A stretch of DNA of 61,182 bases, taken from the NCBI RefSeq assembly GCF_014196915.1, contig NZ_JACIEP010000021.1, positions 1 to 61,182 on the forward strand, in the 5' to 3' direction. The translations under genes were made by a program, and so were the position numbers. The notes below the pieces were generated by a model. It saw only the letters and a list, made by a program, of their open reading frames with translations, was not told the origin of the DNA and did no database searches. Positions 42,716-52,825 of the stretch are shown here, piece by piece (within the stretch, counting starts at the first letter, position 1; every line of letters starts with the position of its first letter). This stretch comes from Dysgonomonas hofstadii. GTDB taxonomy: Bacteria; Bacteroidota; Bacteroidia; Bacteroidales; Dysgonomonadaceae.

Positions 42716-45178
42716 TTATTTCTTCACATCTATTTCGATAATCGCTGGCTTAAGTCCTTTCGCTTTCGCTTCAAAAAACATCTTGCCATCGCTTTCTCCT
42801 GCTTGTACGATTGAAGTCAGTTGTCCGTAAAAAGCAGGCATTTGCGGTAAGTGGAACAGATCGAGGCTTGTAGGATCGCCATTCGCCGAAGCCCTGTATT
42901 TTCCGTTTCCTTTCACTGAGAAAGTAATCAACCTTTGATCATCGGGACACAGATTCCCATCTTTATCAACAACACGTACATTGATGTAAGCCAGATCTTT
43001 TCCATCAGCCGAAAGCTGCGTACGATCGGGTATTAATTCTATATGATGAGGTTTTCCCGCCGTGCGGATTGCCTTTTCCATCACCGCTTTTCCCTGTTCG
43101 TCATATGCAACAACCTTCACCTCACCCGGTTCGTAAATCGCGTCCATCCACATCAGGCGATAGCGATTGAGTAATGTTGAGTTATTTTTCCTTTGCTTCC
43201 CATAACTTTTTCCATTGATAAAAAGCTCTGCCGAAGGATGGTTGGTATACACAAAGACAGGTGTTTTCTGTCCTTCACGCCCTTTCCAGTTCCAGTGAGG
43301 AAGAATATGTAATGTATTTTCATTCTTATTCCATACACTTCTATATAAGTAATAGCGGTCTTTGGGAATACTGGCCAGATCGATAATGCCAAACATAGAG
43401 CTATGGTTTGGCCATGAATCGGTGTCGTAAGGAGAGGGTTCTCCCAGATAATCGAATCCCGTCCATACAAACTGTCCCATTGTCCAGTCATGATCGTCAG
43501 CCAAAGCAAAGTCTTCATCAGGAATATTCGACCAGTAGCAATATTCAAGGTCATAAGAGGACGATTGGTGATCTTCATATTTCGCATCGGCTTTTTTCTC
43601 TGCAGGAAATTTATAGACACCGCGCGAGCTGACAGTTGATGCTGTTTCTGTACCCAAAACCAGATTCTGAGGTAATTTCTCATATGCTTCCTGATATCGG
43701 TGAGCCCTGTAATTCAATCCCGGTACATCTATCATAGCGGCAAAACCATTATTCAGTACACAGGTAACCTGATCCATACCACAAGTCACAGGACGGGTAG
43801 GATCTTCCCGGTGGCAAATATCCTGCAGGAACGAAGCAACTTTATATCCCTCATCGCTACATTGGGTAGGCACTTCATTACCGATACTCCACATCACCAC
43901 ACTGGCATTGTTACGGTAGTTGCGGAGCATATTCACCATATCTTTCTCGGCCCATTCGTTGAAGAAGCGATGGTAACCATTCTTACATTTGGCAATATCC
44001 CACTCGTCGAAAGGCTCGACCATCATCATAAAGCCCATCTCGTCGCACAACTCCACAAGTTCGGGAGCAGGCATATTATGTGCCGTGCGAATGGCATCAC
44101 ACCCCATATCTTTAAGCATGGTAAGCTGCCGGCGCAAGGCCGCAACATTAATCGCCGCACCCAAAGGCCCCAGGTCATGATGATTACATACACCCTGGAA
44201 TTTTCGTCGTTCCCCGTTCAGGAAAAATCCTTTATCGGCTATCAGTTTTATATCCCTGATACCAAAACGGGTGGTAAATTCATCTACAAGCTGGTCCTTA
44301 ATATATATTTTTGAAGCGGCATTATAGAGATAAGGACTCTCCGGTGACCATAATTGTGGATTATCTACAATGAAGTTTTGCTCGAAAGGCTTTCCATGAT
44401 TAATCTTCTGTGTGTTATCTTTTGTGGAAACTACCTTATTATTTGCATCGCGTATCTCGGTCACAATTCTTACTTCCTGTCCGTTACTGTTTTCAATCTC
44501 CGTTTTCAGATTGACCGAAGCGTATTCTTTAGAAACAAAAGGGGTTGTGATATATGTCCCCCAGACAGGCACATGTATATCTTTAGTAACAATAACATGT
44601 ACATTCCTGTATAAACCTGCTCCCGGATACCAGCGCGACGATTCAGGTTTGTTCTCGAGGCGAACAGCAAGCGTGTTGCTTTTTCCATCAGCATTAAGTA
44701 AATCCGTCACATCACAATGGAAGGAATTGTAACCGAAAGGCCAGGATATAGCTTCCTTACCGTTCACATACACGCGTGCTTCGCTCATTGCTCCATCGAA
44801 GAGAAGGTTCACCCGGTTATTTCCTTTCGTGGAGTTATTTATGTCAAACGTATTTCTATACCACCCTGTGCCTATATATGGGAGGCCTCCCGTACGTCCG
44901 GTTTTGACGGTAGCAACAGCTTCTCCGTTTTGGGTTACAGCTACTTCCTGTAAATCGTATTTACGGTCGAAGGGGCCATATATCGCCCAATCGTGCGGAA
45001 CAGTTACCGATTGCCAGCCCGAATCATTAAAATCAGTCAGCATGGCATCCGTGAAATCCCCTTTGCTGAATTTCCAGTTCTTTTCTATCAGAAATTCAGT
45101 CCGGACAATCTGGGAATAGGCTATTCCAGTATATAAAAAGGTAATTATTAAAAAGATACTGTGTTTAATATATTTCAT
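42716..45178 (-). CDS. GH2 family beta-galactosidase (PUL 2)
   Basis: This 820-residue periplasmic enzyme has an SPI signal (to about residue 22), a GH2 sugar-binding domain (about 30-200), an immunoglobulin-like domain (about 205-310) and a TIM barrel (about 315-600). The barrel contains the acid/base Glu435 in MWSIGNEVP and the probable nucleophile Glu511 in LGTETAS. DUF4982-type and further Ig-like domains follow (TPVFVYTNHPSAELFINGKSYG and on). In the galactan context it should remove galactose from beta-1,4-galacto-oligosaccharides; GH2 also includes beta-glucuronidases. It is the last gene of PUL 2, 233 bp after GH53. Confidence 0.92.
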   Translation of the reverse strand: MKYIKHSIFLIITFLYTGIAYSQIVRTEFLIEKNWKFSKGDFTDAMLTDFNDSGWQSVTVPHDWAIYGPFDRKYDLQEVAVTQNGEAVATVKTGRTGGLPYIGTGWYRNTFDINNSTKGNNRVNLLFDGAMSEARVYVNGKEAISWPFGYNSFHCDVTDLLNADGKSNTLAVRLENKPESSRWYPGAGLYRNVHVIVTKDIHVPVWGTYITTPFVSKEYASVNLKTEIENSNGQEVRIVTEIRDANNKVVSTKDNTQKINHGKPFEQNFIVDNPQLWSPESPYLYNAASKIYIKDQLVDEFTTRFGIRDIKLIADKGFFLNGERRKFQGVCNHHDLGPLGAAINVAALRRQLTMLKDMGCDAIRTAHNMPAPELVELCDEMGFMMMVEPFDEWDIAKCKNGYHRFFNEWAEKDMVNMLRNYRNNASVVMWSIGNEVPTQCSDEGYKVASFLQDICHREDPTRPVTCGMDQVTCVLNNGFAAMIDVPGLNYRAHRYQEAYEKLPQNLVLGTETASTVSSRGVYKFPAEKKADAKYEDHQSSSYDLEYCYWSNIPDEDFALADDHDWTMGQFVWTGFDYLGEPSPYDTDSWPNHSSMFGIIDLASIPKDRYYLYRSVWNKNENTLHILPHWNWKGREGQKTPVFVYTNHPSAELFINGKSYGKQRKNNSTLLNRYRLMWMDAIYEPGEVKVVAYDEQGKAVMEKAIRTAGKPHHIELIPDRTQLSADGKDLAYINVRVVDKDGNLCPDDQRLITFSVKGNGKYRASANGDPTSLDLFHLPQMPAFYGQLTSIVQAGESDGKMFFEAKAKGLKPAIIEIDVKK

Positions 45179-45204
45179 ACTTAAATTATTTGTGCCAACC
45201 GATT

Positions 45205-45402
45205 GTTAAAAGTTGACAAAGTTGACGCATATTTTAGTTTTTTGGCCCCCTGCTCCTACGGGGGCTCTTAACTAAAATCTGACAAACCTTACATATCTTA
45301 TTTTCTATATTCTTCATTTCTTTCATTGCCACATCGGCATATTGGCTCATTAGTTCACTGTTTCTCTTATAGATAAAGTTTCAAAATAAAAATGCAGGTT
45401 TT
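45205..45402. repeat. AT-rich intergenic element upstream of the GH2 gene, with nested hairpin
   Basis: The 233-bp gap between GH53 and GH2 holds a hairpin with an outer ATTTTAGTT (45231-45239) / AACTAAAAT (45270-45278) stem and an inner GCCCCC/GGGGGC stem. It is flanked by TTGACAAAGTTGAC and CTGACAAACCT. A block TTATAGATAAAGTTTC...AAAAATGCAGG ends it. The flanking words and end block resemble those at 12326-12547 upstream of putA, so it is likely a diverged dispersed element. Confidence 0.5.
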
Positions 45403-45411
45403 AACTATTAA

Positions 45412-46461
45412 TTATTTAAAAGCATCTAGGGCAACCGTAGGTTTTCCCGAATTATCGAAAGCGCCCATTGTATAACCGCTCCAGCTTCCATACGATTGTG
45501 GCTCCCAGTAGAAAACACCCAGACCTTTGTTGTTAGGCACGGCTTTAGTATTCTCTATCAGTGCAGTAAGCATCGATTTAGCTGCTTCGGCTTGCTCCCA
45601 GTCCATACCGATTTCGCATATCATTACGTCTGACCCGTAACGTTCTACCATATCCAGCATATTGCTGTAGCAATCGTTTACAAGCGTTTCCCAATTGTCA
45701 GCAGTAGGGTAAAGCGACATGCCAATCACATCCCATTTGGCATCATTACTTTTCAGCGCATCGAAACGTGGGCGGTACATATCGTTTCTGTGTCCACGGT
45801 CGAAGTGGATGATTACTTTGGCTTCGGGGAAAATAGCTTTGGTAGCATCATAACCCGCATTGTTCAGTTCAGCATAATTCTTCACATTAGCAAGCAGACT
45901 GCCGTCTTCCCAAAGCATACCATTCATCGTTTCGTTGCCTATTTGCACCCATTCAGGGGTAATGCCTATTTCTTTCAAAGCTGTCAGTACTTCTGTTGTA
46001 TGGTTAGCCAGTGCCTTTTTCAGGTCTTCAAAGCTAAGGTCTGTCCATCCTGCTGGTTTGGTTTGTTGTCCCGGATCAGCCCAGCTATCGCTGTAATGGA
46101 AATCGACCATCACACGCATACCCAGATTCTTTGCTCTCCATGCCTTTATAAGCATATCGCCCGTATTACACCAACCGTCAGTGGGATCGACCCATACACG
46201 TAGACGTACAGAGTTAAAACCAAGATCACGCAGTAGTGTCAGACATTCCATTTCTTCGCCGTCCGCATTATAGAATTTCTTATCAGCTTTCTCCATTTCG
46301 GTGAGCCAGCTTACATCAGCACCTTTCGCAAAACCTGTCATGTCATATTCATCTACAGGTGGCTCGGGGAACACAGGCTTATCGTCATCATCGCTACATG
46401 AAGTAAATCCAAATAAGGCTATTGCTATCGATAATATAATATTTTTCAGTTTCATTGTCAT
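45412..46461 (-). CDS. GH53 family endo-beta-1,4-galactanase, surface lipoprotein (PUL 2)
   Basis: This enzyme of about 349 residues cuts beta-1,4-galactan, the side chain of pectic rhamnogalacturonan I. The lipobox is GFTSC (Cys22) followed by SDDDD, predicting a cell-surface enzyme. GH53 signatures are FAKGADVSWLTEME, RLRVWVDP, MVDFHYSDSWADPG, the acid/base Glu177 in QIGNE and the nucleophile Glu283 in ICEIGMDW. An open frame reaches 46491 and would overlap the upstream stop. ATG at 46461 lies 4 bp after that stop, and ATG at 46455 is an alternative. Surface GH53 fits its role of making oligosaccharides for SusCD. Confidence 0.95.
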   Translation of the reverse strand: MTMKLKNIILSIAIALFGFTSCSDDDDKPVFPEPPVDEYDMTGFAKGADVSWLTEMEKADKKFYNADGEEMECLTLLRDLGFNSVRLRVWVDPTDGWCNTGDMLIKAWRAKNLGMRVMVDFHYSDSWADPGQQTKPAGWTDLSFEDLKKALANHTTEVLTALKEIGITPEWVQIGNETMNGMLWEDGSLLANVKNYAELNNAGYDATKAIFPEAKVIIHFDRGHRNDMYRPRFDALKSNDAKWDVIGMSLYPTADNWETLVNDCYSNMLDMVERYGSDVMICEIGMDWEQAEAAKSMLTALIENTKAVPNNKGLGVFYWEPQSYGSWSGYTMGAFDNSGKPTVALDAFK

Positions 46462-46465
46462 TCTG

Positions 46466-48199
46466 TTATTGAGTGATACTATATGTTTCATTGATGATAT
46501 CTACTTTCAACTGGTAAGTACCCGGAGCAAGGGAAGCATCGTCTTTTATATTTTCTCCACGATAATATAATTTCCCGTCAGAACCGCCGAATTTACGATC
46601 CCAGTCTCCGTTTACCAGATGGATAACAAAGCCCCATGGCGAAGCACTGTTTATGGTAATCGGCCCTTCATATACACCAGCTGTGGCGGTTGCAGTCAGT
46701 GGAGTATTAAAGTCCCACACATCATGCAATCCCAGCACATAGACCTGGTTGCCTATAGAAGTCAGGCTGTATGTAAATTGAACCAGGGATGTTTCAATCA
46801 GATATAATCCGGCCGTAGGAGCGGGAATATTATTCTGTCCTTTAAATTCCAGTGAACCGGCATATGCTGTGCCTCCTTCGGCCATTGTATATTTATCATC
46901 CCAATTGTCTTTTTCTATATTGATACTGTATCCCCATTTAGAGTTGACATTGAATACGCCTGCGTAACTGAGTTCATCTTCATTATAAAGTTTCATATAG
47001 TGGTTGAAGTTCCAGTCACCACCGGTTATACCATCATCTATTCCGGGCAGGTACAGATATTGTATAACAGGTTCCGGTTCTTCCGATCCGCTTACAGCTG
47101 TACATGTCCATGCGCCCGGCTTGCTGAGATCGACAACGAGTGTATAGGTTCCTGCTTCGGGTACAGTTACGGTTATACCTCCGGCTTGTGATGCAAGTAC
47201 AATATTTTGTCCATCCGGAGCGAAAGTGACAGGACTATCTTTTGCAGCGGCGTCATCCGTGCCTGTAGAATAATCATATTGCTTGCCGACTGTATTTAAT
47301 TTTACTGTTAATGTTGTGGCTTTAGTCGCGTTAAAGACAGCTGTCCATTTTACATTAGGACGGTCGAAAGTCATTTCCGCATTGATATCGCCACTTACAG
47401 TTAATGAAGGAAGCAATAAGGCAGACCATTGTTTTGTGTTTGTATTCACTTCTGTATAGTAACATCCGGTAATACCAGGGAACCAGAAGTTCCAGCGTTT
47501 GTCACTGTCATTTTCTGACGACATAAGGAAAGCTGTTCCGCTCACTCCGTCATTTCCCCAGAGTGTACCGTCTCCTTCGAGCAGATAGTAGTTATACCAT
47601 CCCGAAGCTCCCATAAAGCCTCTGTATATACCGTCTGTATCAGGAGAATATAGGGTTACTCCTGTATCCACTTTATCGGCATCGAGAACATGACCGACAG
47701 ACATATCGATCAGATAAGAAGTGATATTCACAGTCTCTACTTTGCTGTATGGGCCATCCATATTCGCACCTGTTACAGATCTGATGCGGAAATAAACCGG
47801 AGTTTCATTGCCGGGCTCTATTCCCAGGGTCTTAGCTATTGTATTAAGTTCTGCTCCTGTGTATGCTTTTGAGAAATCGTTGGCGGATTCTTCATAAATA
47901 TCCGAGCGGTATTTGAAATCGGCATCCGTCGAAATCTGTATATAATAAGATACTGTGGCCGTTGTGCCCATGGAAGGGTTACTTGTCGATAAAAATGAGT
48001 TTTTAGTCCAGGCCAAAGAAAGAACGATAGCTGTAGAAGTCTCTTTGGATAGCTTCACATTGCTTTCGGTAACAACGAAATCGCTACCTTCAATACTGGA
48101 AAGATACATGGTATCCCCGTCATTCTCACAGGCGGTCATCAGCATGAGCGATAAGAGTAGCCATGAGAAAATTTTATATATATTGTTTATTGCTTTCAT
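46466..48199 (-). CDS. SusE-like surface glycan-binding lipoprotein (PUL 2)
   Basis: This lipoprotein of about 577 residues has lipobox MTAC (Cys25 from the chosen start; an open frame extends seven codons further). It has a SusE-type N-terminal Ig domain (about 40-150) followed by three similar beta modules of the SusE/SusF kind. Repeated phrases are GGDWNF/HDVWDF...YAGVFNVNSKWGYSI/GVYEGPITINSASPWGFVI and a closing YQLKVDIINETYSI. These C-terminal modules are typical starch/glycan-binding-like folds. It should hold galactan at the cell surface and lies between SusD and GH53. Confidence 0.85.
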   Translation of the reverse strand: MKAINNIYKIFSWLLLSLMLMTACENDGDTMYLSSIEGSDFVVTESNVKLSKETSTAIVLSLAWTKNSFLSTSNPSMGTTATVSYYIQISTDADFKYRSDIYEESANDFSKAYTGAELNTIAKTLGIEPGNETPVYFRIRSVTGANMDGPYSKVETVNITSYLIDMSVGHVLDADKVDTGVTLYSPDTDGIYRGFMGASGWYNYYLLEGDGTLWGNDGVSGTAFLMSSENDSDKRWNFWFPGITGCYYTEVNTNTKQWSALLLPSLTVSGDINAEMTFDRPNVKWTAVFNATKATTLTVKLNTVGKQYDYSTGTDDAAAKDSPVTFAPDGQNIVLASQAGGITVTVPEAGTYTLVVDLSKPGAWTCTAVSGSEEPEPVIQYLYLPGIDDGITGGDWNFNHYMKLYNEDELSYAGVFNVNSKWGYSINIEKDNWDDKYTMAEGGTAYAGSLEFKGQNNIPAPTAGLYLIETSLVQFTYSLTSIGNQVYVLGLHDVWDFNTPLTATATAGVYEGPITINSASPWGFVIHLVNGDWDRKFGGSDGKLYYRGENIKDDASLAPGTYQLKVDIINETYSITQ

Positions 48200-48220
48200 A
48201 TGTAAACAGTTATACGTCAA

Positions 48221-49804
48221 TTAGTAATTTTCATTATACAGATTCGGATTCGCCGTAAGGTCAGTTGTTGGAATAGGATAAATGTCGTATTTCGCATCCA
48301 CGGCTTTACCTTCTTTCACTCCGCCTTTCCATTCCCAACGATATGCCGCAGTCGTAAAACTTTCGAAGCGTATAAGGTCAGTACGACGGGTACATTCCCA
48401 ATATAGTTCCATCGCACGTTCATCAAGGAAGAACCCAGATAACGCCATTTCGCTCTCGCTAACTTTTCCTTTGGTTTCATATGCATCTCCAAAAGCACGC
48501 TCACGTAGTTCATTCACATATTTCAGAGCTTCAGTTGTAGAACTGCCGGAGCCTCCCCGTGTTACCGATTCTGCCAGCATCAGATATATATCCGCCAGAC
48601 GAAAAACAGGATAATCGGTATTTACACCTCCATCGGCAGTGTTGGAAGCCTGCTCTCCGGCATCGGTCAGGTTAGTCCATTTTGTTACGAAATAACCGTT
48701 ACTCTGATTGTCCACAACTTCTACCTCAAGAGTCTGACCTTCTGTGAAAAACAATGCGCGTTTATCTTCCGCCTTGAAAAGCTTAGGTATATTGCCACGT
48801 ACACGGAACGATCCCCATCCGCTGGTTACACCATAATCGCCAGGTTTCTGATAGTCGGAGGTATTACTGACAGCGCCGCAGACAATATAAGTAGTAGTTC
48901 CCCAGGTAACTGTTTCTTTAGCGTCGACAGGGAATGCAAAGATAATTTCATTGGTGCGTTTGTCGTTATCGGCATTGAATAGTTTCTGATATTCATCTTC
49001 AAGCGTATAGCCTTCAGCGATCACTTTTTTACAATTTGTGATGCAATCGGTATAACGTTCTTCTTTTATATATATATCTGCATTCAGGTATAGTTTAGCT
49101 AATAAGGCATAAGCGGCGGCTTTCGGCGCGCGTCCGTATTCACACTCACTTCTCGATAGAAGATCGTCATCAATCTGTGCCAGTTCGTTTTCTATAAACT
49201 CAAATACCTGTTTTGCTTCGTATCTGGGAGGTATAAATGTCCCTACCGGATCATTTTCTGTAACAAATGGTATATTGCGGAACAAATCCATTGCATGATA
49301 ATAGGCAAACGAACGTAGGAAACGTGCCTCTGCACGATAATGACGTATATCGGCCTGTTCACTTTCTGTAAATTTAGCTATCTGTTCATCTCCGGCATTG
49401 CGAAGGAATTCATTGCACAGGGCAATGTTGTAGAATATGCGGTAATACATATCCGATACCCACGGATCGTTGGCATCCCACGAAAGGTATGTCAGGTCAC
49501 TTACCTTATCTCCTTCGAGCCATGTAGAAGCCAGTTCGTCAGTCCCGCACTCCTGCAGATTGAAGTAACAACGCATATAGTCCTGACCACTATTGCTGTC
49601 CAGGTCGGGTTTATCCCCTCCTTTTTCCTGCCCGGCAGTATAAAAAGCAGCATAGAGTTTGGCCAGTACAGCCTTGTAATTGGCAGCACTTTCGTAAACA
49701 TCTTTAGATGTATCTTCGGCATGCGGCATCTGGTCAAGATCATCGAGACATGAACTTAGCAAGATAAATCCTACGCAAATGAGTGTATATAGTATTTTTT
49801 TCAT
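48221..49804 (-). CDS. SusD/RagB family outer-membrane lipoprotein (PUL 2)
   Basis: This 527-residue lipoprotein (lipobox LSSC, Cys19) is the glycan-binding lid of the SusCD complex for galacto-oligosaccharides. SusD-type helices (ESAANYKAVLAKLYAAF, YRAEARFLRSFAYYHAMDLF) and the C-terminal RagB domain (RLADIYLMLAESVTRGG, DERAMELYWECTRRTDLIRF) are all present. It starts 22 bp after the SusC stop and ends 21 bp before the SusE-like gene. Confidence 0.95.
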   Translation of the reverse strand: MKKILYTLICVGFILLSSCLDDLDQMPHAEDTSKDVYESAANYKAVLAKLYAAFYTAGQEKGGDKPDLDSNSGQDYMRCYFNLQECGTDELASTWLEGDKVSDLTYLSWDANDPWVSDMYYRIFYNIALCNEFLRNAGDEQIAKFTESEQADIRHYRAEARFLRSFAYYHAMDLFRNIPFVTENDPVGTFIPPRYEAKQVFEFIENELAQIDDDLLSRSECEYGRAPKAAAYALLAKLYLNADIYIKEERYTDCITNCKKVIAEGYTLEDEYQKLFNADNDKRTNEIIFAFPVDAKETVTWGTTTYIVCGAVSNTSDYQKPGDYGVTSGWGSFRVRGNIPKLFKAEDKRALFFTEGQTLEVEVVDNQSNGYFVTKWTNLTDAGEQASNTADGGVNTDYPVFRLADIYLMLAESVTRGGSGSSTTEALKYVNELRERAFGDAYETKGKVSESEMALSGFFLDERAMELYWECTRRTDLIRFESFTTAAYRWEWKGGVKEGKAVDAKYDIYPIPTTDLTANPNLYNENY

Positions 49805-49826
49805 TGTGGTTCTTATTTAGTGTTTA

Positions 49827-52778
49827 TTAGAAATCAAGTCCTATACCAATGGAGAAGATACGCGGGCGCGGATAAAATGACATATCCATTCCGTCAGGCA
49901 CTTCAGGATCTACTCCCTTATATTTGGTGATACAGAATACATTCTGTACCATAGCGCTCACATTGATACCCAACCAGTCGTCAATCCGTCCGAAATTGTA
50001 ACTCAAACTCAGGTTGTCCATTTTCAGGAATGAAGCGTTCTCTACATAATAGTCAGAGAGGTACTGGCGTGATTTGAATCCTGTTTCGAGATAACTGCGA
50101 TTCAGGTTGTTTAACTGGAAGTCATTGTAGCTTACTGTATTCCATGCGCCTGTATTCATTGCCGTACCATTATATACATAATTGCCAACATTGGCGCGGA
50201 AGCTCATACCCAGACTCCATTTTTTGTAACGAAGAGAAGTACTCAATCCGAAAATGAGATCGGGAGCAGGAGAATGGTAACGATACAGGTCGGAAGAATT
50301 GATAACGCCATCGTTATTCAGGTCGGCGTAAGCTCCTTCAACAGGTTTTCCTGTCTTTTCGTCATAAAGCTGATGATATACATAGAACATATATGGCGCA
50401 TAACCTTCCGAAAGTACCTGGAACTGGTAACTATCGATAGTCGGGCCGACCAAGGTATTAGTAGCTGCGCCACCGTCTACTAACGACAGGTTCTTTACTT
50501 TCATTTTTTGCCATGTCATATTATAACTTATATCCCATGTGAAGTCCTTCGAATCTACCGGAGTGGCGTTCAATGTGAATTCGATACCATGGCTGTCTAC
50601 ATTACCTACATTGGTAAGTATATTCTTGTCGAAGTTTGATCCGGCAGGTGAAGGTACGGTAGCCAGCAAGTCTTTTGTCTTACGGGTATAGAAATCTACC
50701 GAACCGCTAATGCGGTCTTTAAAGAATCCGAAATCCAATCCTGCATTCCATGCTGTTGTAGTTTCCCATTTCAGGTTTTCCACATAAGCTTCGGGACGGT
50801 AAGAGTTATACCATTGATTCCCGAATTGTACCTTAGCGCCATCCTGACTCAAAGTATATACAGGCAGGTAGTTATAGTTGCCTATTCCTTCCTGCTGGCC
50901 TGTAACGCCATAACTTGCGCGTAGCTTCAGGTTGCTTAACACACGGCTATCCCTTAAGAATGCCTCTTCGTTTATTCTCCATGCCAAAGCCACTGAAGGG
51001 AATGTGCCCCAGCGATTGTCTTTGTGGAAACGTGAAGTACCGTCGCCACGGACTGTCGCAGTCAGCATATAACGGGAGTCGAAAGTATAGTTCAGACGGG
51101 CATAATATGAAATCAATGCATGGCGTTGGTCGTATGCCGCTATGGACGATTGTATTTCACCTCTGGTATTGTATTCATTGTATGCCGGAGTTGTGCTCTT
51201 CCAGAACTGGTAATCGTATCCGGCAGTAGCATCTATCACGCTTTTAATACTTTTGATATCCTTGTTATAGTTTAGATATGTAGTAAGAAGGCGGTTTGTA
51301 CTCTTTTGCGGGCCATAGGCATAATTCTCACCTCCGGTCGTATAGTTGGAGGCGGCTTCTGCAGGTATGTACACTGTACCTTTGCCTTCTGCATAATCAT
51401 ATCCGAGTGTGAGGTGGAACCTTAAATCGGGCAGGAAATGCAATTTATAGTCTACATCGGCATTACCTATAAAACGCTTGATCTTGCTTGTCGAGGTATT
51501 CTGGTAAATTAGCCCTTTCGGATTGCGGACGCCTGCGTTCACGGGTTTGCCATCGCTGTCGATTGCTTCCCAATATCCGCCATAGAGATCATTCCCGGAA
51601 TATACGGGAAGTGTAGGGTTGAATGTAGATGCTGCCCATATGGCATCATGGTTGGCAAAATCATTATTGTTGATAGAGCCTTTTCCATTGATGCTCACTT
51701 TCAGATGATCGTTGAAAAATGACGGGGTAAGCGAAAGATTTCCTGTAAAACGCTCTGAATAATCGCTGGTTAACAGTCCGTTTTGTCCGTAATATCCTAC
51801 CGATACACGTATAGGCCAATTGGGAGCGATCCGGCCGGCTACACTAAAATTATTATCTGTACCGAAAGCTGTCTGGTATATCTGGTCGTTCCAATTGGTA
51901 GAGGCTGTACCAAGTAAAGTTTTTTGTGCTGTTGTTCCCTGGGAATTGATCACATCGATGAATTCCTGGCGGTTGAGCATTTCGGGCATCTTTGTCCGGG
52001 TCTGCACCGAAGATGTTGTGCTGAAAGATACTTTGAGCCCACTCCCTGTTCCTTTTTTTGTGGTGATGATTATAACACCGTTAGATGCGCGTGATCCATA
52101 TATAGCGGTAGATGACGCATCTTTCAGGATTGTCATACTCTCTATATCCGAAGGATTGATAAGGCTGAGAAAATTGTCTTTGTTACCGCTGATACCACCA
52201 TTTTCCAATGGCACACCGTCTAATACGATGAGCGGATCGTTACTTGCGTTGAGGGATGCACCTCCACGGATGCGGATTGTACTTCCTCCGGTGGGCGACC
52301 CGCTGTTAGACATGATCTGCACTCCTGACACCTTACCATTGATCAGCTGTTCGGGCGAACTGATAAGTCCTTCGTTGAAATCCTTACTGCTGATACTGCT
52401 TATAGAACCTGTCAGGTCACTTTTGCGCTGTGTTCCGTAACCGATGATCACAACATCGGTGAGTTCCATCGATGTTGGTACCAGTTTCACATTGATGACA
52501 TTCCCGGTGATAGTGATAAGCTGTGGCTCATAGCCCAGAAACGAGAACTCGAGTTCATTCTTACCAGCCGGTACTTCTATTGTGTATCGTCCATCGTGAT
52601 CGGTGGTTATACCTATGGTCGTGTCGGGAACTTTAACTACTGCTCCGATTATCGGCTCGTCAGTTTCATCTGTTACTATCCCCGTTACATTTCTGGACTG
52701 TGCGTTTGCTAGCAACGGCATAATAAGAAACAGTAAAAGCAACAATGGGAATCGAACAATCTTCTTGTATTTTTCCAT
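49827..52778 (-). CDS. SusC/RagA family TonB-dependent outer-membrane transporter (PUL 2)
   Basis: This 983-residue importer has a signal peptide (to about residue 27), a carboxypeptidase D-like domain (NVTGIVTDETDEPIIGAVVKV), TonB-box region LTDVVIIGYGTQRK, plug motifs (STIRIRGGASLNASNDPLIVLDGVP, TILKDASSTAIYGSRASNGVIIITTK) and a 22-stranded barrel ending FSIGIGLDF. It has no STN domain. It should import beta-1,4-galacto-oligosaccharides made by the surface GH53. It follows the GH147-like gene by 47 bp with no terminator between them. Confidence 0.95.
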   Translation of the reverse strand: MEKYKKIVRFPLLLLLFLIMPLLANAQSRNVTGIVTDETDEPIIGAVVKVPDTTIGITTDHDGRYTIEVPAGKNELEFSFLGYEPQLITITGNVINVKLVPTSMELTDVVIIGYGTQRKSDLTGSISSISSKDFNEGLISSPEQLINGKVSGVQIMSNSGSPTGGSTIRIRGGASLNASNDPLIVLDGVPLENGGISGNKDNFLSLINPSDIESMTILKDASSTAIYGSRASNGVIIITTKKGTGSGLKVSFSTTSSVQTRTKMPEMLNRQEFIDVINSQGTTAQKTLLGTASTNWNDQIYQTAFGTDNNFSVAGRIAPNWPIRVSVGYYGQNGLLTSDYSERFTGNLSLTPSFFNDHLKVSINGKGSINNNDFANHDAIWAASTFNPTLPVYSGNDLYGGYWEAIDSDGKPVNAGVRNPKGLIYQNTSTSKIKRFIGNADVDYKLHFLPDLRFHLTLGYDYAEGKGTVYIPAEAASNYTTGGENYAYGPQKSTNRLLTTYLNYNKDIKSIKSVIDATAGYDYQFWKSTTPAYNEYNTRGEIQSSIAAYDQRHALISYYARLNYTFDSRYMLTATVRGDGTSRFHKDNRWGTFPSVALAWRINEEAFLRDSRVLSNLKLRASYGVTGQQEGIGNYNYLPVYTLSQDGAKVQFGNQWYNSYRPEAYVENLKWETTTAWNAGLDFGFFKDRISGSVDFYTRKTKDLLATVPSPAGSNFDKNILTNVGNVDSHGIEFTLNATPVDSKDFTWDISYNMTWQKMKVKNLSLVDGGAATNTLVGPTIDSYQFQVLSEGYAPYMFYVYHQLYDEKTGKPVEGAYADLNNDGVINSSDLYRYHSPAPDLIFGLSTSLRYKKWSLGMSFRANVGNYVYNGTAMNTGAWNTVSYNDFQLNNLNRSYLETGFKSRQYLSDYYVENASFLKMDNLSLSYNFGRIDDWLGINVSAMVQNVFCITKYKGVDPEVPDGMDMSFYPRPRIFSIGIGLDF

Positions 52779-52825
52779 GTCTTAAAATTATTTAATTAAG
52801 GTAATTATTTTTATATAATATTGTA

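Noticed and set aside
43700-44314. 204-codon open frame antisense to the GH2 gene
   Set aside because: It lies fully inside the catalytic barrel coding region of GH2 and has no recognisable motif.
45234-45350. 38-residue open frame (MSQYADVAMKEMKN...) in the gap between GH53 and GH2
   Set aside because: It runs through the GC-rich hairpin, has no promoter or RBS, and the related element near putA does not keep the frame open; probably part of the repeat element.
51820-52440. 206-codon open frame antisense to the PUL 2 SusC gene
   Set aside because: It overlaps the plug region of a clear SusC gene on the other strand, and its translation shows no family features; it is a shadow of SusC codon usage.
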